Origin: Luteimonas deserti
GTDB taxonomy: Bacteria; Pseudomonadota; Gammaproteobacteria; Xanthomonadales; Xanthomonadaceae
Assembly (NCBI RefSeq): GCF_013425765.1
Contig: NZ_JACCJZ010000017.1
Coordinates: forward strand, 248,001-312,000
Direction: 5' to 3'
DNA: 64,000 nt
The position numbers were made by a program, and so were the translations under genes. The notes below the pieces were generated by a model. The model made no database searches, was not told the DNA's origin, and saw only the letters and a list, made by a program, of their open reading frames with translations. Below are positions 9,170 through 19,164 of this stretch, piece by piece. Within the stretch, counting starts at the first letter, position 1, and each line of letters opens with the position of its first letter.

Positions 9170-10777
9170 CTACATCCGGAACACGCCGAAGCGCGCCGGC
9201 TCGATCGGCGCATTGAGCGATGCGGTCAAGCCGAGGCCCAGCACGCGTCGCGTGTCGGCGGGATCGATGATGCCGTCGTCCCACAGCCGCGCGGTCGCGT
9301 ACCACGGGCTGCCCTGGTCCTCGTACTGCTGGCGCACCGGTGCCTTGAAGGCGTCCTCGTCCTCGGCGCTCCAGCTGCCGCCCTTGCCTTCGATCCCGTC
9401 GCGGCGCACGGTGGCCAGCACGCTGGCCGCCTGCTCGCCGCCCATCACGCTGATGCGCGCGTTGGGCCACATCCACAGGAACCGGCCGCCGTAGGCGCGG
9501 CCGCACATCGCGTAGTTGCCGGCGCCGAAGCTGCCGCCGATGACCACGGTGAACTTGGGCACACTCGAACACGCGACCGCGGTGACCATCTTCGCCCCGT
9601 CCTTGGCGATGCCCGCGTTCTCGTACTTGCGGCCGACCATGAAGCCGGTGATGTTCTGCAGGAAGACCAGCGGGATGCCGCGCTGGTTGCACAGCTCGAT
9701 GAAGTGCGCGCCCTTGAGCGCGCTCTCGGAGAAGAGGATGCCGTTGTTGGCCACGATGCCGACCGGCACGCCGTGGATGTGGGCGAAACCGGTCACCAGG
9801 GTCTTGCCGTAGCGCGCCTTGAACTCGTCGAACGCACTGCCGTCGACGATGCGCGCGATGACCTCGCGGATGTCGAACGGGCGCCGGGTGTCCCTGGGCA
9901 CGATGCCGTAGAGCTCGTCGGCGGCGTACAGCGGCTCGCGTGGTTCGCGCAACGCCACCGGCACGCTGCGGCGCCGGTTGCGATGACCGACGATGTCGCG
10001 GGCGATCTGCAGCGCATGGGCGTCGTCCTCGGCGAAGTGGTCGGCCACGCCGGACAGGCTGGTGTGCACGTCGGCGCCACCGAGCGCTTCGGCGTCCACC
10101 ACTTCGCCGGTCGCGGCCTTCACCAGCGGTGGGCCGCCGAGAAAGATCGTGCCCTGGTCCTTGACGATGATCGACTCGTCGCACATCGCCGGCACGTAGG
10201 CGCCGCCCGCGGTGCAGCTGCCCATGACGACGGCGATCTGCGGGATGTTCTCCGCACTCATCCGCGCCTGGTTGTAGAAGATCCGGCCGAAATGCTCCCT
10301 GTCCGGGAACACCTCGTCCTGCAGCGGCAGGAAGGCACCGCCCGAATCGACCAGGTACACGCAGGGCAGCCGGTTCTCGCGCGCGATCTCCTGCGCGCGC
10401 AGATGCTTCTTCACCGTCATCGGGAAGTAGGTGCCGCCCTTGACGGTGGCATCGTTGGCGACGACGACCACTTCCTGCCCCTGGACGCGCCCGATGCCGG
10501 CGACCACGCCGGCCGCGGGGGCAGCGCCGTCGTACATGTCCTCGGCGGCGAGCGGTGCGATCTCGAGAAACGGCGACCCCGGGTCGAGCAGGGTGGTGAC
10601 CCGGTCGCGCGCCAGGAGCTTGCCACGCCCCGTGTGCCGCGCCTGGGCCTGCTCGCCGCCGCCCGCGGCCGCGCGTTCGAGACGCGTGCGCAGCTCGGCA
10701 GCCAGAGCGCGGTGATAGTCGGCGTTGGCGGTGAAGTCCGCCGAGCGCGGATCGAGTTGCGAGGTCAGTGCCGGCAT
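9170..10777 (-). CDS. liuB: Methylcrotonyl-CoA carboxylase, carboxyltransferase beta subunit
   Basis: This 535-aa carboxyltransferase pairs with LiuD. Visible family features are [20 protein letters not shown], the acyl-CoA site [11 protein letters not shown], and the oxyanion loop [13 protein letters not shown] followed by [17 protein letters not shown]. The ATG at 10777 begins [12 protein letters not shown], the usual start. It is the first liu gene of this minus-strand run; liuA lies 5.5 kb upstream, separated by lipoproteins, a thiolase and an autotransporter. Confidence 0.96.
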   Translation of the reverse strand: MPALTSQLDPRSADFTANADYHRALAAELRTRLERAAAGGGEQAQARHTGRGKLLARDRVTTLLDPGSPFLEIAPLAAEDMYDGAAPAAGVVAGIGRVQGQEVVVVANDATVKGGTYFPMTVKKHLRAQEIARENRLPCVYLVDSGGAFLPLQDEVFPDREHFGRIFYNQARMSAENIPQIAVVMGSCTAGGAYVPAMCDESIIVKDQGTIFLGGPPLVKAATGEVVDAEALGGADVHTSLSGVADHFAEDDAHALQIARDIVGHRNRRRSVPVALREPREPLYAADELYGIVPRDTRRPFDIREVIARIVDGSAFDEFKARYGKTLVTGFAHIHGVPVGIVANNGILFSESALKGAHFIELCNQRGIPLVFLQNITGFMVGRKYENAGIAKDGAKMVTAVACSSVPKFTVVIGGSFGAGNYAMCGRAYGGRFLWMWPNARISVMGGEQAASVLATVRRDGIEGKGGSWSAEDEDAFKAPVRQQYEDQGSPWYATARLWDDGIIDPADTRRVLGLGLTASLNAPIEPARFGVFRM

Positions 10778-10887
10778 CCGGAAAGTCGCCTGGTGAAAAC
10801 CGCAAGGATACGGAAGCGACCGCGCGCGCGCAGGCCGTCGCCGCCGCCGGCGGGATGCATCGGGCGAAACAGGGCGGCATCCAACGC

Positions 10888-10913
10888 ACGAGGCCCGCGT
10901 CGGCGGGCCTCGT
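10888..10913 (-). terminator. Strong hairpin after small lipoprotein gene
   Basis: A perfect 11-bp stem (10888-10898 with 10903-10913) closes a 4-base loop 25 bp beyond the stop of the lipoprotein gene. There is no T-run on either side, so it may be a processing or anti-decay structure rather than a classical intrinsic terminator. It separates that gene from liuB. Confidence 0.55.
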
Positions 10914-10937
10914 GGGACATGCAGCTGCGCGCCTCGA

Positions 10938-11297
10938 TCAGCGGTCTGCGCGCTCCTCGATGCGCTCGCCGGTGTCCTCGATCGCCTCGCCGGCGCGCTG
11001 GGTCGCGCGTCCGGTGGCAGCGGCGGCGTCGCGCGCGGCGGCCTCGGTGCGCGCAGCCGCCTCGTCGCCGGCAATGCGTGCTTCACGGGCCGCATCGGCG
11101 CTCGCGGCGGCCGCGGCGTCTGCGCTTTCGCGCGCCGCCTGGCCGGTCGCGGATGCCGCGTCGGAGATGGCGCGGCCGGCATTGTCGGTGGCCGCTTCGG
11201 CTTCGGCGCGCTCGCGCTGGGCATCCGGCGAGGTGTTGGTGCAGGCGGCCAGTGCAAGCACGGTGGCGGCGGCCGCGGTCATCAGGGTGAAACGCAT
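10938..11297 (-). CDS. Small Ala/Glu-rich lipoprotein
   Basis: This 119-aa protein has a lipoprotein signal peptide with lipobox LAAC (Cys about residue 19), then a low-complexity, helical Ala/Asp/Glu/Arg-rich body without aromatic residues, which suggests an extended helix or coiled coil in the periplasm. An AGGAG sits seven bases before the ATG. A second gene of the same kind follows upstream at 11527-11859. I do not recognise a named family; a small Lpp-like or stress lipoprotein is possible. Confidence 0.75.
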   Translation of the reverse strand: MRFTLMTAAAATVLALAACTNTSPDAQRERAEAEAATDNAGRAISDAASATGQAARESADAAAAASADAAREARIAGDEAAARTEAAARDAAAATGRATQRAGEAIEDTGERIEERADR

Positions 11298-11462
11298 GGC
11301 AGGTCTCCTGTAGGCCCTCGTGGGGTGGCGCGGATGGTCGATCGGCCTGCGTGAGGACGACGCGAATCCGGCACCTCGCCGCGGCGTCGGCTGAATGGAA
11401 GAGGCGTGCCGCAGACGATCCCCGCGCGAGCGCGCCTGCGAGGCGGGGAGACGCGCAAAAGA

Positions 11463-11487
11463 AAAGCCGCCGGAGACCGGCGGCTTT
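11463..11487 (-). terminator. Rho-independent terminator
   Basis: A perfect 11-bp stem (11463-11473 with 11477-11487) with a three-base loop lies 40 bp past the stop of the second small lipoprotein gene. On the minus strand the stem runs into CTTTTCTTTTGCG, so this is a normal intrinsic terminator for that gene. Confidence 0.85.
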
Positions 11488-11526
11488 CCAGATTCACCGT
11501 CGGTGGCCGATGGCCACCGGAGCGAA

Positions 11527-11859
11527 TTACGGCGTGGTTTCTTCCGCGGCGTCGGCCGCGTCTTCAGCCTTCTGCTCGGCGTGGTCGGCCGCGTCGGCAG
11601 CGTGCTCGGCAGCAGCGTCGGTGCCGGCGCCGGCAGCGTTCGCAGCGGCGTCGGCAGCAGCGTCGGCAGCGGCAGCGGCGTCGTCGGCAGCGGCCTGGGC
11701 GGTGCCGGCCAGGGCCGGATCAGCCTCGTTGGCAGCCGTCTGCGCGTCGGCAGCGGCTTCGGCAGCGCCTTCGGCCGAGCTCTGGGCCTGGTCAGCGTTG
11801 CTGCAGGCGGCCAGGGCCAGGCCCAGGGCCAGGGCAAGCAGTGCCTTGTTGATCGTCAT
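11527..11859 (-). CDS. Small Ala-rich lipoprotein (second copy type)
   Basis: This 110-aa lipoprotein has lipobox LAAC and a mature part made almost only of Ala, Asp, Glu and Gln, with runs such as AAADAAANAA. It is acidic and probably a continuous helix. GAGGAAGA precedes the ATG, and a promoter and a terminator bracket it, so it is expressed alone. Composition and layout resemble the 119-aa lipoprotein next to it, which suggests an old duplication, although low complexity makes homology hard to judge. Confidence 0.78.
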   Translation of the reverse strand: MTINKALLALALGLALAACSNADQAQSSAEGAAEAAADAQTAANEADPALAGTAQAAADDAAAAADAAADAAANAAGAGTDAAAEHAADAADHAEQKAEDAADAAEETTP

Positions 11860-11912
11860 GGTGTCTTCCTCGTCTGAAAGTGTGGGCAACGCGCTTAATG
11901 CGCGCCGGCAAC

Positions 11913-11940
11913 ATGATGACAAGCCGTGAACGGGTGTCAA
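11913..11940 (-). promoter_or_regulatory. Candidate sigma70 promoter for the Ala-rich lipoprotein
   Basis: On the minus strand TTGACA (11935-11940) and CATCAT (11913-11918) are 16 bases apart, about 55 bases before the ATG at 11859. The -35 is perfect and the -10 matches 4 of 6. Confidence 0.5.
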
Positions 11941-11984
11941 GCGGCGGCGCGTGGTTTTTTCGTAAAAAACACGTTATCCGAAGT

Positions 11985-13160
11985 TCACGCCATTTCCACG
12001 GCAATTGCCGTCGCTTCACCGCCACCAATGCACAGCGAGGCAACGCCGCGCTTGAGGCCGCGCGCCTTGAGTGCGTGGACCAGCGTCACGACGAGTCGGG
12101 CGCCGCTTGCGCCGATCGGATGCCCGAGGGCCAGTGCGCCCCCATTCACATTCAAGCGGTCGTGCGGGATGCCCAACTCCTTCATCGGCGTCATCGCGAC
12201 GTTCGCGAACGCCTCGTTGATTTCGAACAGATCCACGTCGCCGACACTCCAGCCGGCCTTGTCCAGCACGTTGCGGATCGCTCCGAGCGGCGCGGTGGTG
12301 AACCATTCCGGCTCCTGCGAGTGGCGGGCGTGGGCGACGATGCGCGCCAGCGGAGTCAGGCCCTGGGTCCTCGCCTCGTCGGCCGAGGTCAACACGAGCG
12401 CCGCTGCACCATCGGAAATGCTCGATGAACTGGCAGCGGTGAGCCGGCCTTCCTTGCCGAACGCGGCGCGCAGGCCCGGGATCTTGTCGGGCTGGATGCG
12501 CCCGGGCTGCTCGTCGGTGTCGTGCTCGACGTCGCCCTTGCGCGAGGCGACGGTGACCGGCGCGATCTCGTCCTTGAACGCGCCCGACTGGATCGCGTGA
12601 TTCGCACGCCGCGCGCTTTCGGTCGCGTAGGCGTCCAGATCCTCGCGGCTGAATTCGTACTTGGTGCAGGCGATGTCGCCGAACACGCCCATCGACTTGC
12701 CGTCGTAGGGATTGGTCAGGCCGTCCCATGCCATGTGGTCGAGCATCTCGGTGCTGCCGTAGCGGATGCCCGTGCGCGAGCCGTTGAGCAGGTGCGGTGC
12801 ATTGGTCATCGATTCCATGCCGCCGGCGACGACGAACTTCGCAGTGCCGGCCTTGATGAGGTCGTGGCCGAACATCACCGCCTGCATGCCCGAGCCGCAG
12901 ACCTTGTTGATGGTGACGCAACCCGCAGCGTCGGGGATGCCCGCAGCGCGCGAGGCCTGGCGCGCCGGCGCCTGGCCGAGGCCGGCGGGCAGGACGCAGC
13001 CCATGATGGCCTCGTCGACCAGCTCGGGGGCGACGCCCGCGTGCGCCAGCGCCGCGCGGATGGCGGTCGCGCCGAGCGTCGTGGCGGGCACGCCGGTGAA
13101 CTGGCCCAGCATCGAGCCGATGGGGGTGCGCTTGGCACCGACGATGACGATCTCGCTCAT
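11985..13160 (-). CDS. Acetyl-CoA C-acetyltransferase (thiolase)
   Basis: This 391-aa thiolase has the nucleophile Cys88 in NKVCGSGMQAV, the His of GHPIGASGAR and the second Cys in SLCIGGGEATA, all at the usual places. It interconverts acetoacetyl-CoA and two acetyl-CoA and so can finish the acetoacetate made by the liu pathway or feed ketone and polyester metabolism. It stands alone, divergent from the autotransporter gene across 166 bp. Confidence 0.95.
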   Translation of the reverse strand: MSEIVIVGAKRTPIGSMLGQFTGVPATTLGATAIRAALAHAGVAPELVDEAIMGCVLPAGLGQAPARQASRAAGIPDAAGCVTINKVCGSGMQAVMFGHDLIKAGTAKFVVAGGMESMTNAPHLLNGSRTGIRYGSTEMLDHMAWDGLTNPYDGKSMGVFGDIACTKYEFSREDLDAYATESARRANHAIQSGAFKDEIAPVTVASRKGDVEHDTDEQPGRIQPDKIPGLRAAFGKEGRLTAASSSSISDGAAALVLTSADEARTQGLTPLARIVAHARHSQEPEWFTTAPLGAIRNVLDKAGWSVGDVDLFEINEAFANVAMTPMKELGIPHDRLNVNGGALALGHPIGASGARLVVTLVHALKARGLKRGVASLCIGGGEATAIAVEMA

Positions 13161-13326
13161 GACGGACGGACTCCGGTAGTGAACAGCACAGGGCGCGGAT
13201 TATCGCATCCGCAGCGCGGCAAAGTCGCCGCGATGGGTGAACCCCCGATGGAAGGCGCGCAGGTTTCCGCGTATAGATACGCGCACAGGGACTCGGACGG
13301 TGCGCCGGTGTGCGCGGGAGACAGCA

Positions 13327-16176
13327 ATGAAGGGTGATCGGACTCAGGCGCGCGGTCGCGCCCCCCGGCGGGCGTTGCTCGCGTGTGCGCTGGCCAGCGT
13401 CGTCGCCGCGTGCGGCGGTGGCGGGTCGGGAGGCGGCCTGGTGCAGCCATCGCCGCCGCCTGCGGCTCCGCCACCGGCCCCGCCGCCACCGACGACGCCG
13501 CCACCCGCGGTGGTCCAGCCGCCCAACCCCGCCTACAGCCGCCATCTCGCCGATACCAACACGTATGCCGCGCACGAAGCCGGCCTCACCGGCGTCGGCG
13601 TGCGCATCGGCTTCCTCGACAGCGGCATCAACCGCAACCACCCGGCGCTGCGCGGCCGCGTGACCGACAACCTGATCTACGTCAATCGCACCACCAACAA
13701 CGTCGACGTGGACGACGTGGCGGGTCATGGCACCGCCGTGGCGCAGACCGCGGCCGGACGCCCCTTCGGGGCCTGGCCCGGCGGCGTGGCCCCGGGCGCG
13801 ACCGTGGTCTCGGCGCGCATCATTTCCGACAAGCCGCCGGTGGACGATGGCTCGGGCAACGGCAACCCGGTCGACGGTCCGCTGGGCCTGGAGCCGATCC
13901 ACCGCGACCTCATGAACCGCAACGTGCGGATCATGAACAACTCGTGGGGCGGGCTGTACATCCCGAACCCGGCGACGATCGCGCCGATCGCCGCCGAGTA
14001 CCGGCCGTTCGTGGTCCAGCACGGGGGACTCGTGGTCTTCGCCTCGGGCAATGCATCGCGTGCCAATCCCTCTGATCTCGCCGCGCTGCCGAGCCAGGCG
14101 GCGGCCAACGGCCAGCGGCCGGGTGCCGATCTCGAGCGCGGCTGGCTCACCGTATCGGCCCTGGCCGAAAACAGCACCAGCCAGCTCGCGTCCTATTCCA
14201 ATGCCTGCGGCGTTGCGATGCGCTACTGCCTCGTCGCGCCCGGCACCGTGGTCGTGACCGGCACCAACAACGCGCCCGATGCGCCGGACTACTGGAAGTA
14301 CAACGGCACTTCGCTGGCGGCCCCGCTGGTCTCCGGCGCGGCTGCGCTGGTGTGGGAGGCATTCCCGTATTTCGACAACGATCTCGTGCGCCAGACCATC
14401 CTCGGTACCGCGACCGACATCGGCGCGGCGGGCGTGGACCCGGTGTTCGGCTACGGCGCGCTCGACGTGGGCCGTGCGGTGCGCGGTCCGGCGAAGTTCG
14501 ACTGGGGCACGGTCACCGCGAATTTCAGCAGCGGTACCTCGACCTGGGCGAACGACATCAGTGGCGCCGGCGGACTGGTCAAGCGGGGCGGCGGCATCTT
14601 GCGATTGACCGGCGTCGCGGAGTTCGGCGGCGCGACGCGTGCCGAGGGCGGGACCCTGGCCTTCGTGTCGTCGTCCATTCCAGGCGCGGCAACGGTGGAG
14701 CCGGGTGCGACCTTGCAGCTCGGCGGCGAGCGGATCGGCGGCAATCTCGTCAATCGCGGAACATTCGCCGTCACGGGAAACACGCCGGCACGGACGATCA
14801 GCGGAAGTTTCCAGCAGGCGGAGACGGGCCGCCTCGCGTGGCAGATCGGTGCGCCCCTGCAGGTCAGCGGCACCGCGAGTCTCGCGGGCGACCTGCAGGT
14901 CACCGGCATCATCGGCGGCTATACCCATCAGCGACGCGAAAACGTCGTGGAGGCGGCGGGCGGCATCACGGGGCGCTTCGCTACGCTGACGCAGGGGCCA
15001 GGGGTCTTCCTGGAAGGCAATCTCCGCTACGACACCAATCTCGCCTGGATCGACGTCATCCGCCTCAATGTGACCTCGGCGGCGACGTCGATCGCGGGCG
15101 CCACGGCGCAGTCCCTCGGTTCGGCGCAGCGCGTGGAAGGTGCGTTCGGTCGCATCGATCGCGAGCCGTCGGCACTCGAAGGCGCAACATCGGACGGCTT
15201 CGTCCGCACTGCAGGCGTCTTCCAGAGCATCCAGGGCGAGGCGGCGGCATTGACTGCGCTCGACAGCCTGTCCGGTGCACAGCATGCGCGGGCACTCGGC
15301 GCCACCTTCGACACCATCGACATGGGCCGTCGTACGGTCGCGTCGCGGATCGGCGCCCTGGCCGCATCGGACAGCCGCGCCGGTGTCTGGCGCGAGGCCA
15401 TGGGGCAGGGCGGGGTCGGCGGTTTCGCGCGCGACGGCTTCAGCGTCGATGGCTGGAGCATCGGGCGCGACCATCTGCTGGCCAATGGGCTCGTCACCGG
15501 CCTCGCCTTCGGCGAACTGCACGGCGATGGATTCACGACGCTCGGGGACCGGAACCGGGATCGGCAGACCCAGGCCCAGGTCTACCTGGCGCACGCCTTC
15601 GGCACCGGTTACATCGCGGGGCAGCTGGGCAGTGGCCGGTTCGAGCGCGACATGCAGCGTCAGCTTTTCGCCGGCGCGGACTGGCAGGGTGTCTCGGCGC
15701 GCTACTCGGGCCGTTACACGCAGGCCGCGGTCGAGGCGGGGCGTCGCTGGCACGTGGGCGGTGCCGAGTTCGGGCCCTACCTCGGCGCCGAACAGGTCCG
15801 CCTGCGCAGCGACGGTTTCGACGAGCTCGGCGGCGACGGCTTCGGCCTGCGCAGCGCGGGATGGGATGTCTCGCGTACCCAGGCGATCGCCGGCCTGCGC
15901 GCGCGCTGGGGGGCGCCGGGGTTCGCGCTGCACGGCTACGGCGAGTGGCAGCACACGCTTGCGGCCAGCGGTTTCGACCTGCAGGCCAGCTTCACCGGGA
16001 TCGAGGCCTGGGCGCCGATCGCGGGCCTGTCGCCTGCGCGGTCGGGCGGGATCGCCGGTCTCGGAATCGAATCGTGGCTGTCGCCCCGGGCGCGGATGGC
16101 GTTCGGTGTCGACCAGCGCTTCGGTCCGCGCGGGACGGACCGGATGGCGTCGCTGCGCTTCGCCTACGGTTTCTGA
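13327..16176 (+). CDS. Subtilase autotransporter with lipoprotein signal
   Basis: This 949-aa protein has a lipoprotein-type signal peptide (VVAAC, Cys29), a Gly- then Pro-rich linker (about residues 30-66), and a subtilisin S8 domain with Asp98 (FLDSG), His134 (GHGTAV), oxyanion Asn in ASGN and Ser329 (GTSLAAP). An autotransporter passenger repeat (about 400-470) follows, and the last 270 residues form a beta-barrel ending in Phe. This is the NalP/SphB1-like plan: a surface-anchored serine protease. A good SD (GGGAGA) fixes the start at 13327 rather than the upstream ATG at 13237. Confidence 0.92.
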   Translation: MKGDRTQARGRAPRRALLACALASVVAACGGGGSGGGLVQPSPPPAAPPPAPPPPTTPPPAVVQPPNPAYSRHLADTNTYAAHEAGLTGVGVRIGFLDSGINRNHPALRGRVTDNLIYVNRTTNNVDVDDVAGHGTAVAQTAAGRPFGAWPGGVAPGATVVSARIISDKPPVDDGSGNGNPVDGPLGLEPIHRDLMNRNVRIMNNSWGGLYIPNPATIAPIAAEYRPFVVQHGGLVVFASGNASRANPSDLAALPSQAAANGQRPGADLERGWLTVSALAENSTSQLASYSNACGVAMRYCLVAPGTVVVTGTNNAPDAPDYWKYNGTSLAAPLVSGAAALVWEAFPYFDNDLVRQTILGTATDIGAAGVDPVFGYGALDVGRAVRGPAKFDWGTVTANFSSGTSTWANDISGAGGLVKRGGGILRLTGVAEFGGATRAEGGTLAFVSSSIPGAATVEPGATLQLGGERIGGNLVNRGTFAVTGNTPARTISGSFQQAETGRLAWQIGAPLQVSGTASLAGDLQVTGIIGGYTHQRRENVVEAAGGITGRFATLTQGPGVFLEGNLRYDTNLAWIDVIRLNVTSAATSIAGATAQSLGSAQRVEGAFGRIDREPSALEGATSDGFVRTAGVFQSIQGEAAALTALDSLSGAQHARALGATFDTIDMGRRTVASRIGALAASDSRAGVWREAMGQGGVGGFARDGFSVDGWSIGRDHLLANGLVTGLAFGELHGDGFTTLGDRNRDRQTQAQVYLAHAFGTGYIAGQLGSGRFERDMQRQLFAGADWQGVSARYSGRYTQAAVEAGRRWHVGGAEFGPYLGAEQVRLRSDGFDELGGDGFGLRSAGWDVSRTQAIAGLRARWGAPGFALHGYGEWQHTLAASGFDLQASFTGIEAWAPIAGLSPARSGGIAGLGIESWLSPRARMAFGVDQRFGPRGTDRMASLRFAYGF

Positions 16177-16196
16177 CGCGTCACGCCGGCGAGCAG

Positions 16197-16222
16197 GAAC
16201 GGCCGCCCTCCGGCGGCCGTTC
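16197..16222 (+). terminator. Hairpin after autotransporter
   Basis: A perfect 11-bp stem (16197-16207 with 16212-16222) with loop CTCC begins 20 bp after the stop codon. The downstream tail TCGTCGT is only weakly T-rich. It lies between two convergent genes. Confidence 0.7.
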
Positions 16223-16336
16223 TCGTCGTGGACGGCGCCCGCTCGCGCGGCACGCCGTGCATAGTGGGGGTGGACCGCGGTATCGCGATCCGCCACCACA
16301 CCGCGGCACGCGCCGGCGACGCATGCGGCCGGCCGA

Positions 16337-17494
16337 TCAGTTCCTGCCGTCGAACAGCTCGCGCCCGATCAGCATGCGACGGATCTCGTTGGTGCCCGCG
16401 CCGATGGCGTAGAGCTTGGCATCACGCAAGATGCGGCCCGCCGGGTACTCGTTGATGTAGCCGTTGCCGCCCAAGGTCTGGATGGCTTCCAGGGCGACCT
16501 GCACGGCGGCCTCGGAGGCGTGCAGCAGGCAGCTCGCGGCGTCGACGCGGCTCGCGTGCCCGGCATCGTAGTCGCGCCCCACCTGGTAGGCGAACGCGCG
16601 CGCCGACTGCAGCGCCGTGTACATGTCGGCGATCTTCGCCTGCATGATGCCGAAGGTGCCGATGGCCGCGTCGAACTGCCGGCGCTCGCGCACGTAGGGC
16701 AGGGCCAGGTCCATCGCCGCCTGCATCAGGCCCAGCGGGCCGCCGGTCAGCACCAGGCGTTCGGTGTTGAGGCCGCGCATCAGCACCTTGACCCCGCCAT
16801 GGACCTCGCCAAGCACGTTCGCCGCCGGGATTTCGCAGTCCTCGAACACCAGCTCGCAGGTGTTGGAGCCGCGCATGCCGAGCTTGTCGAGCTTCTGCGC
16901 GGTGCGGAAGCCTGGCATGCCCTTCTCGACCAGGAACGCGGTCATGCACTTGCTGCCCGCGTCCTTGCCGGCGGTGCGCATGTAGACGATCAGCACGTCG
17001 GCCTCGGGGCCGTTGGTGATCCACATCTTGTTGCCGTTGGCCACCCAGACGTCACCGCGCAGCTCCGCGCGGCAGCTCATCGAGCCGACCACGTCCGATC
17101 CCGCGCCGGGCTCGCTCATCGCCAGCGCGCCCTTCCACTCGCCGGTGCACAGCTTCGGCAGATAGCGGCTGCGCTGCGCATCGTTGCCGTTCGCGTACAG
17201 GTTGGACACGCACAGGTTCGAATGCGCGCCGTAGCTCAGGCCCACCGAACCGGACGCGCGCGAGATCTCCTCCATCGCGACCAGGTGCGCGAGGTAACCC
17301 ATGTCGCTGCCGCCGTACTCGCCCGGCACGGTGAGGCCGAGCAGGCCCATCTCGCCGAGCTTGGGCCACAGCTCCTGCGGGAATGCATTGTCGTGGTCGA
17401 TGGCTGCGGCGCGCGGGGCGATCTCGGCCTCGGCGAAGCGGCGCACGGCGTCGCGCAGCGCGTCGAGTTCCTCGCCAAGCGGAAAAGTACGCAT
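16337..17494 (-). CDS. liuA: Isovaleryl-CoA dehydrogenase
   Basis: This 385-aa acyl-CoA dehydrogenase oxidises isovaleryl-CoA to 3-methylcrotonyl-CoA with FAD. The catalytic Glu is Glu245 in [14 protein letters not shown], the position used by isovaleryl-CoA dehydrogenases and not by short/medium-chain enzymes. FAD/substrate motifs [11 protein letters not shown] and [13 protein letters not shown] are present. AGGAG precedes the ATG at 17494. It follows leucine dehydrogenase on the same strand and feeds the liuBCDE genes. Confidence 0.95.
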   Translation of the reverse strand: MRTFPLGEELDALRDAVRRFAEAEIAPRAAAIDHDNAFPQELWPKLGEMGLLGLTVPGEYGGSDMGYLAHLVAMEEISRASGSVGLSYGAHSNLCVSNLYANGNDAQRSRYLPKLCTGEWKGALAMSEPGAGSDVVGSMSCRAELRGDVWVANGNKMWITNGPEADVLIVYMRTAGKDAGSKCMTAFLVEKGMPGFRTAQKLDKLGMRGSNTCELVFEDCEIPAANVLGEVHGGVKVLMRGLNTERLVLTGGPLGLMQAAMDLALPYVRERRQFDAAIGTFGIMQAKIADMYTALQSARAFAYQVGRDYDAGHASRVDAASCLLHASEAAVQVALEAIQTLGGNGYINEYPAGRILRDAKLYAIGAGTNEIRRMLIGRELFDGRN

Positions 17495-17589
17495 GGAATC
17501 TCCTGTTGCGGTCGGGCCGTCTGGCACGGCCACTGCGCGTCGCACGCGCGGAAAACGGGTGTCCGGCGGATATGCCGGGCGCCGCAGAC

Positions 17590-17616
17590 GACGATGGGGC
17601 ACAAGGCCCCATCGTC
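17590..17616 (-). terminator. Hairpin between leucine dehydrogenase and liuA
   Basis: A perfect 11-bp stem (17590-17600 with 17606-17616, loop ACAAG) begins 8 bp after the leucine dehydrogenase stop. There is no T-run after it on the minus strand, so it may attenuate rather than end transcription into liuA. Confidence 0.55.
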
Positions 17617-17624
17617 TGTACGGA

Positions 17625-18728
17625 TCAGCTGCCGCCGCGGATCCGGCCCTGGAAGCGCGGCTGCGCGCGTCCGAGCGGGAGCTTGAGCTTGCCGATGACC
17701 TCGATCCGCTCCTCGGCCAGGCGATCGGCCGCGCGGTAGGTCGGGATGCCCTCGCGCTCGGCGATCTCGAAGATGCGGGTGAGGTTGTGGTAGATCGTGC
17801 GCATCATCCGCATCGCGCGCTCGCGGTTGTAGCCGTCGATCTCGAGCGACACGTTCATCACGCCGCCGGCGTTGACCGCGTAGTCGGGCGCGTAGAGGAT
17901 GCCGCGCTTCTCCACCTCGTCGCCGATCGCGTTGTTGGCCAGCTGGTTGTTGGCCGCGCCGCAGATGATCTTGGCCTTCAGGCGCGGCAGGGTCTTCTCG
18001 TTGACGGTGCCGCCCAGTGCGCAGGGCGAATACACGTCGGCGTCGACGTCGTAGATCTCGTCCAGGCCCACGGCTTCGGCGCCGTATTCGCTGACGGCGC
18101 GCTCGACGCGGTCCTTGTTGATGTCGGTGACGAAGATCTTCGCGCCGCGTTCCTTGAGCAGCTTCACGAACTCGATGCCGACATGGCCCAGGCCCTGGAC
18201 GGCGTAGCTGTAGTTGCCGACGTCCTCGTTGCCGAACTTGCGGTTCAGCGCGGCCAGCAGGCCCTGCAGCGTGCCGTAGGCGGTGAACGGCGAGGGATCG
18301 CCCGAGCCGCCGTGCACCTGGTGCACGCCGGTGACGAACTGGGTTTCGCGGTAGACGTATTCCATGTCGTTGACGTCGATGCCGACGTCCTCGGCGGTGA
18401 TGTAGCGGCCACCCAGCGATTCCACGAACTGGCCGAACGCACGGAACAGCGCCTCGGACTTATCGACCGCCGGATCGCCGATGATCACCGCCTTGCCGCC
18501 ACCGATGTTCAGGCCGGCCACCGCGTTCTTGTAGGTCATGCCGCGCGACAGGCGCAGCACGTCGTTGAGCGCGTCCTGTTCCGACTCGTACGGCCACATG
18601 CGCGTGCCGCCCAGCGCGGGGCCCAGCACGGTGTTGTGGATCGCGATGATCGCCTTCAGGCCCACGTCCTTGTTGTGGCAGAACACGACCTGCTCGTGGC
18701 CGTAGGTGTCGAGGTGCTCGAAAATCAT
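17625..18728 (-). CDS. ldh: Leucine dehydrogenase
   Basis: This 367-aa Glu/Leu/Phe/Val dehydrogenase deaminates leucine, valine and isoleucine to 2-oxo acids with NAD. It shows [10 protein letters not shown], the catalytic Lys79 in GGGKAVI, the NAD-binding VQGLGHVG and the CGAANNQL segment typical of leucine dehydrogenases. The oxo acids would be turned into isovaleryl-CoA, the substrate of LiuA just downstream, and into isobutyryl-CoA, the substrate of IcmF in this window. Confidence 0.94.
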   Translation of the reverse strand: MIFEHLDTYGHEQVVFCHNKDVGLKAIIAIHNTVLGPALGGTRMWPYESEQDALNDVLRLSRGMTYKNAVAGLNIGGGKAVIIGDPAVDKSEALFRAFGQFVESLGGRYITAEDVGIDVNDMEYVYRETQFVTGVHQVHGGSGDPSPFTAYGTLQGLLAALNRKFGNEDVGNYSYAVQGLGHVGIEFVKLLKERGAKIFVTDINKDRVERAVSEYGAEAVGLDEIYDVDADVYSPCALGGTVNEKTLPRLKAKIICGAANNQLANNAIGDEVEKRGILYAPDYAVNAGGVMNVSLEIDGYNRERAMRMMRTIYHNLTRIFEIAEREGIPTYRAADRLAEERIEVIGKLKLPLGRAQPRFQGRIRGGS

Positions 18729-19164
18729 TCAAAACTCCGTCGCGGGCGAAAGGCCCGGCACGTGTGGTGGCTGGGGCGGCGAGGGGGCTGGAGCGACCGG
18801 CCAGAGGGGCCGGAGGATCGGACGGGGCCGCGGTAGTGGCGATGAGCGCGGCATTTTACGCGGGTCGATGTGGAATTGGTTGAAGACGCAACTATTCCGC
18901 TTCCTTCCCAATGGAATCAACGGCTTGCGCCTCGATTGAGGGGGCAGGCGGTGGTGCAACGCACCAATCGCGGCACCATTCGAATGGCCGTCAGCGCGGG
19001 CCGCGGAGCGCCTGCCTTCCGCCCACCGCGGCCTGGCCGGACCACCCGGCCGGCGCGTCATTCCAGGCGGGATGCGAGTGCCGGTGGTGCACCGACCGCG
19101 CCCGCACGCCTCGCGCGCCCGAACCCGGTCGAAGCTCGACCGGATCGACGGCGTAGGCGCCGTC
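18729..19164. other. Intergenic region with candidate operator upstream of leucine dehydrogenase
   Basis: No gene is supported here. It holds an imperfect inverted repeat at 18872-18898 (arms GGAAT..GTTG and CAAC..ATTCC) and, on the minus strand, a TAAAAT -10-like hexamer at 18853-18858, about 125 bp before the leucine dehydrogenase start. A regulator of branched-chain catabolism could bind there; this is a guess from position and symmetry. Confidence 0.35.
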
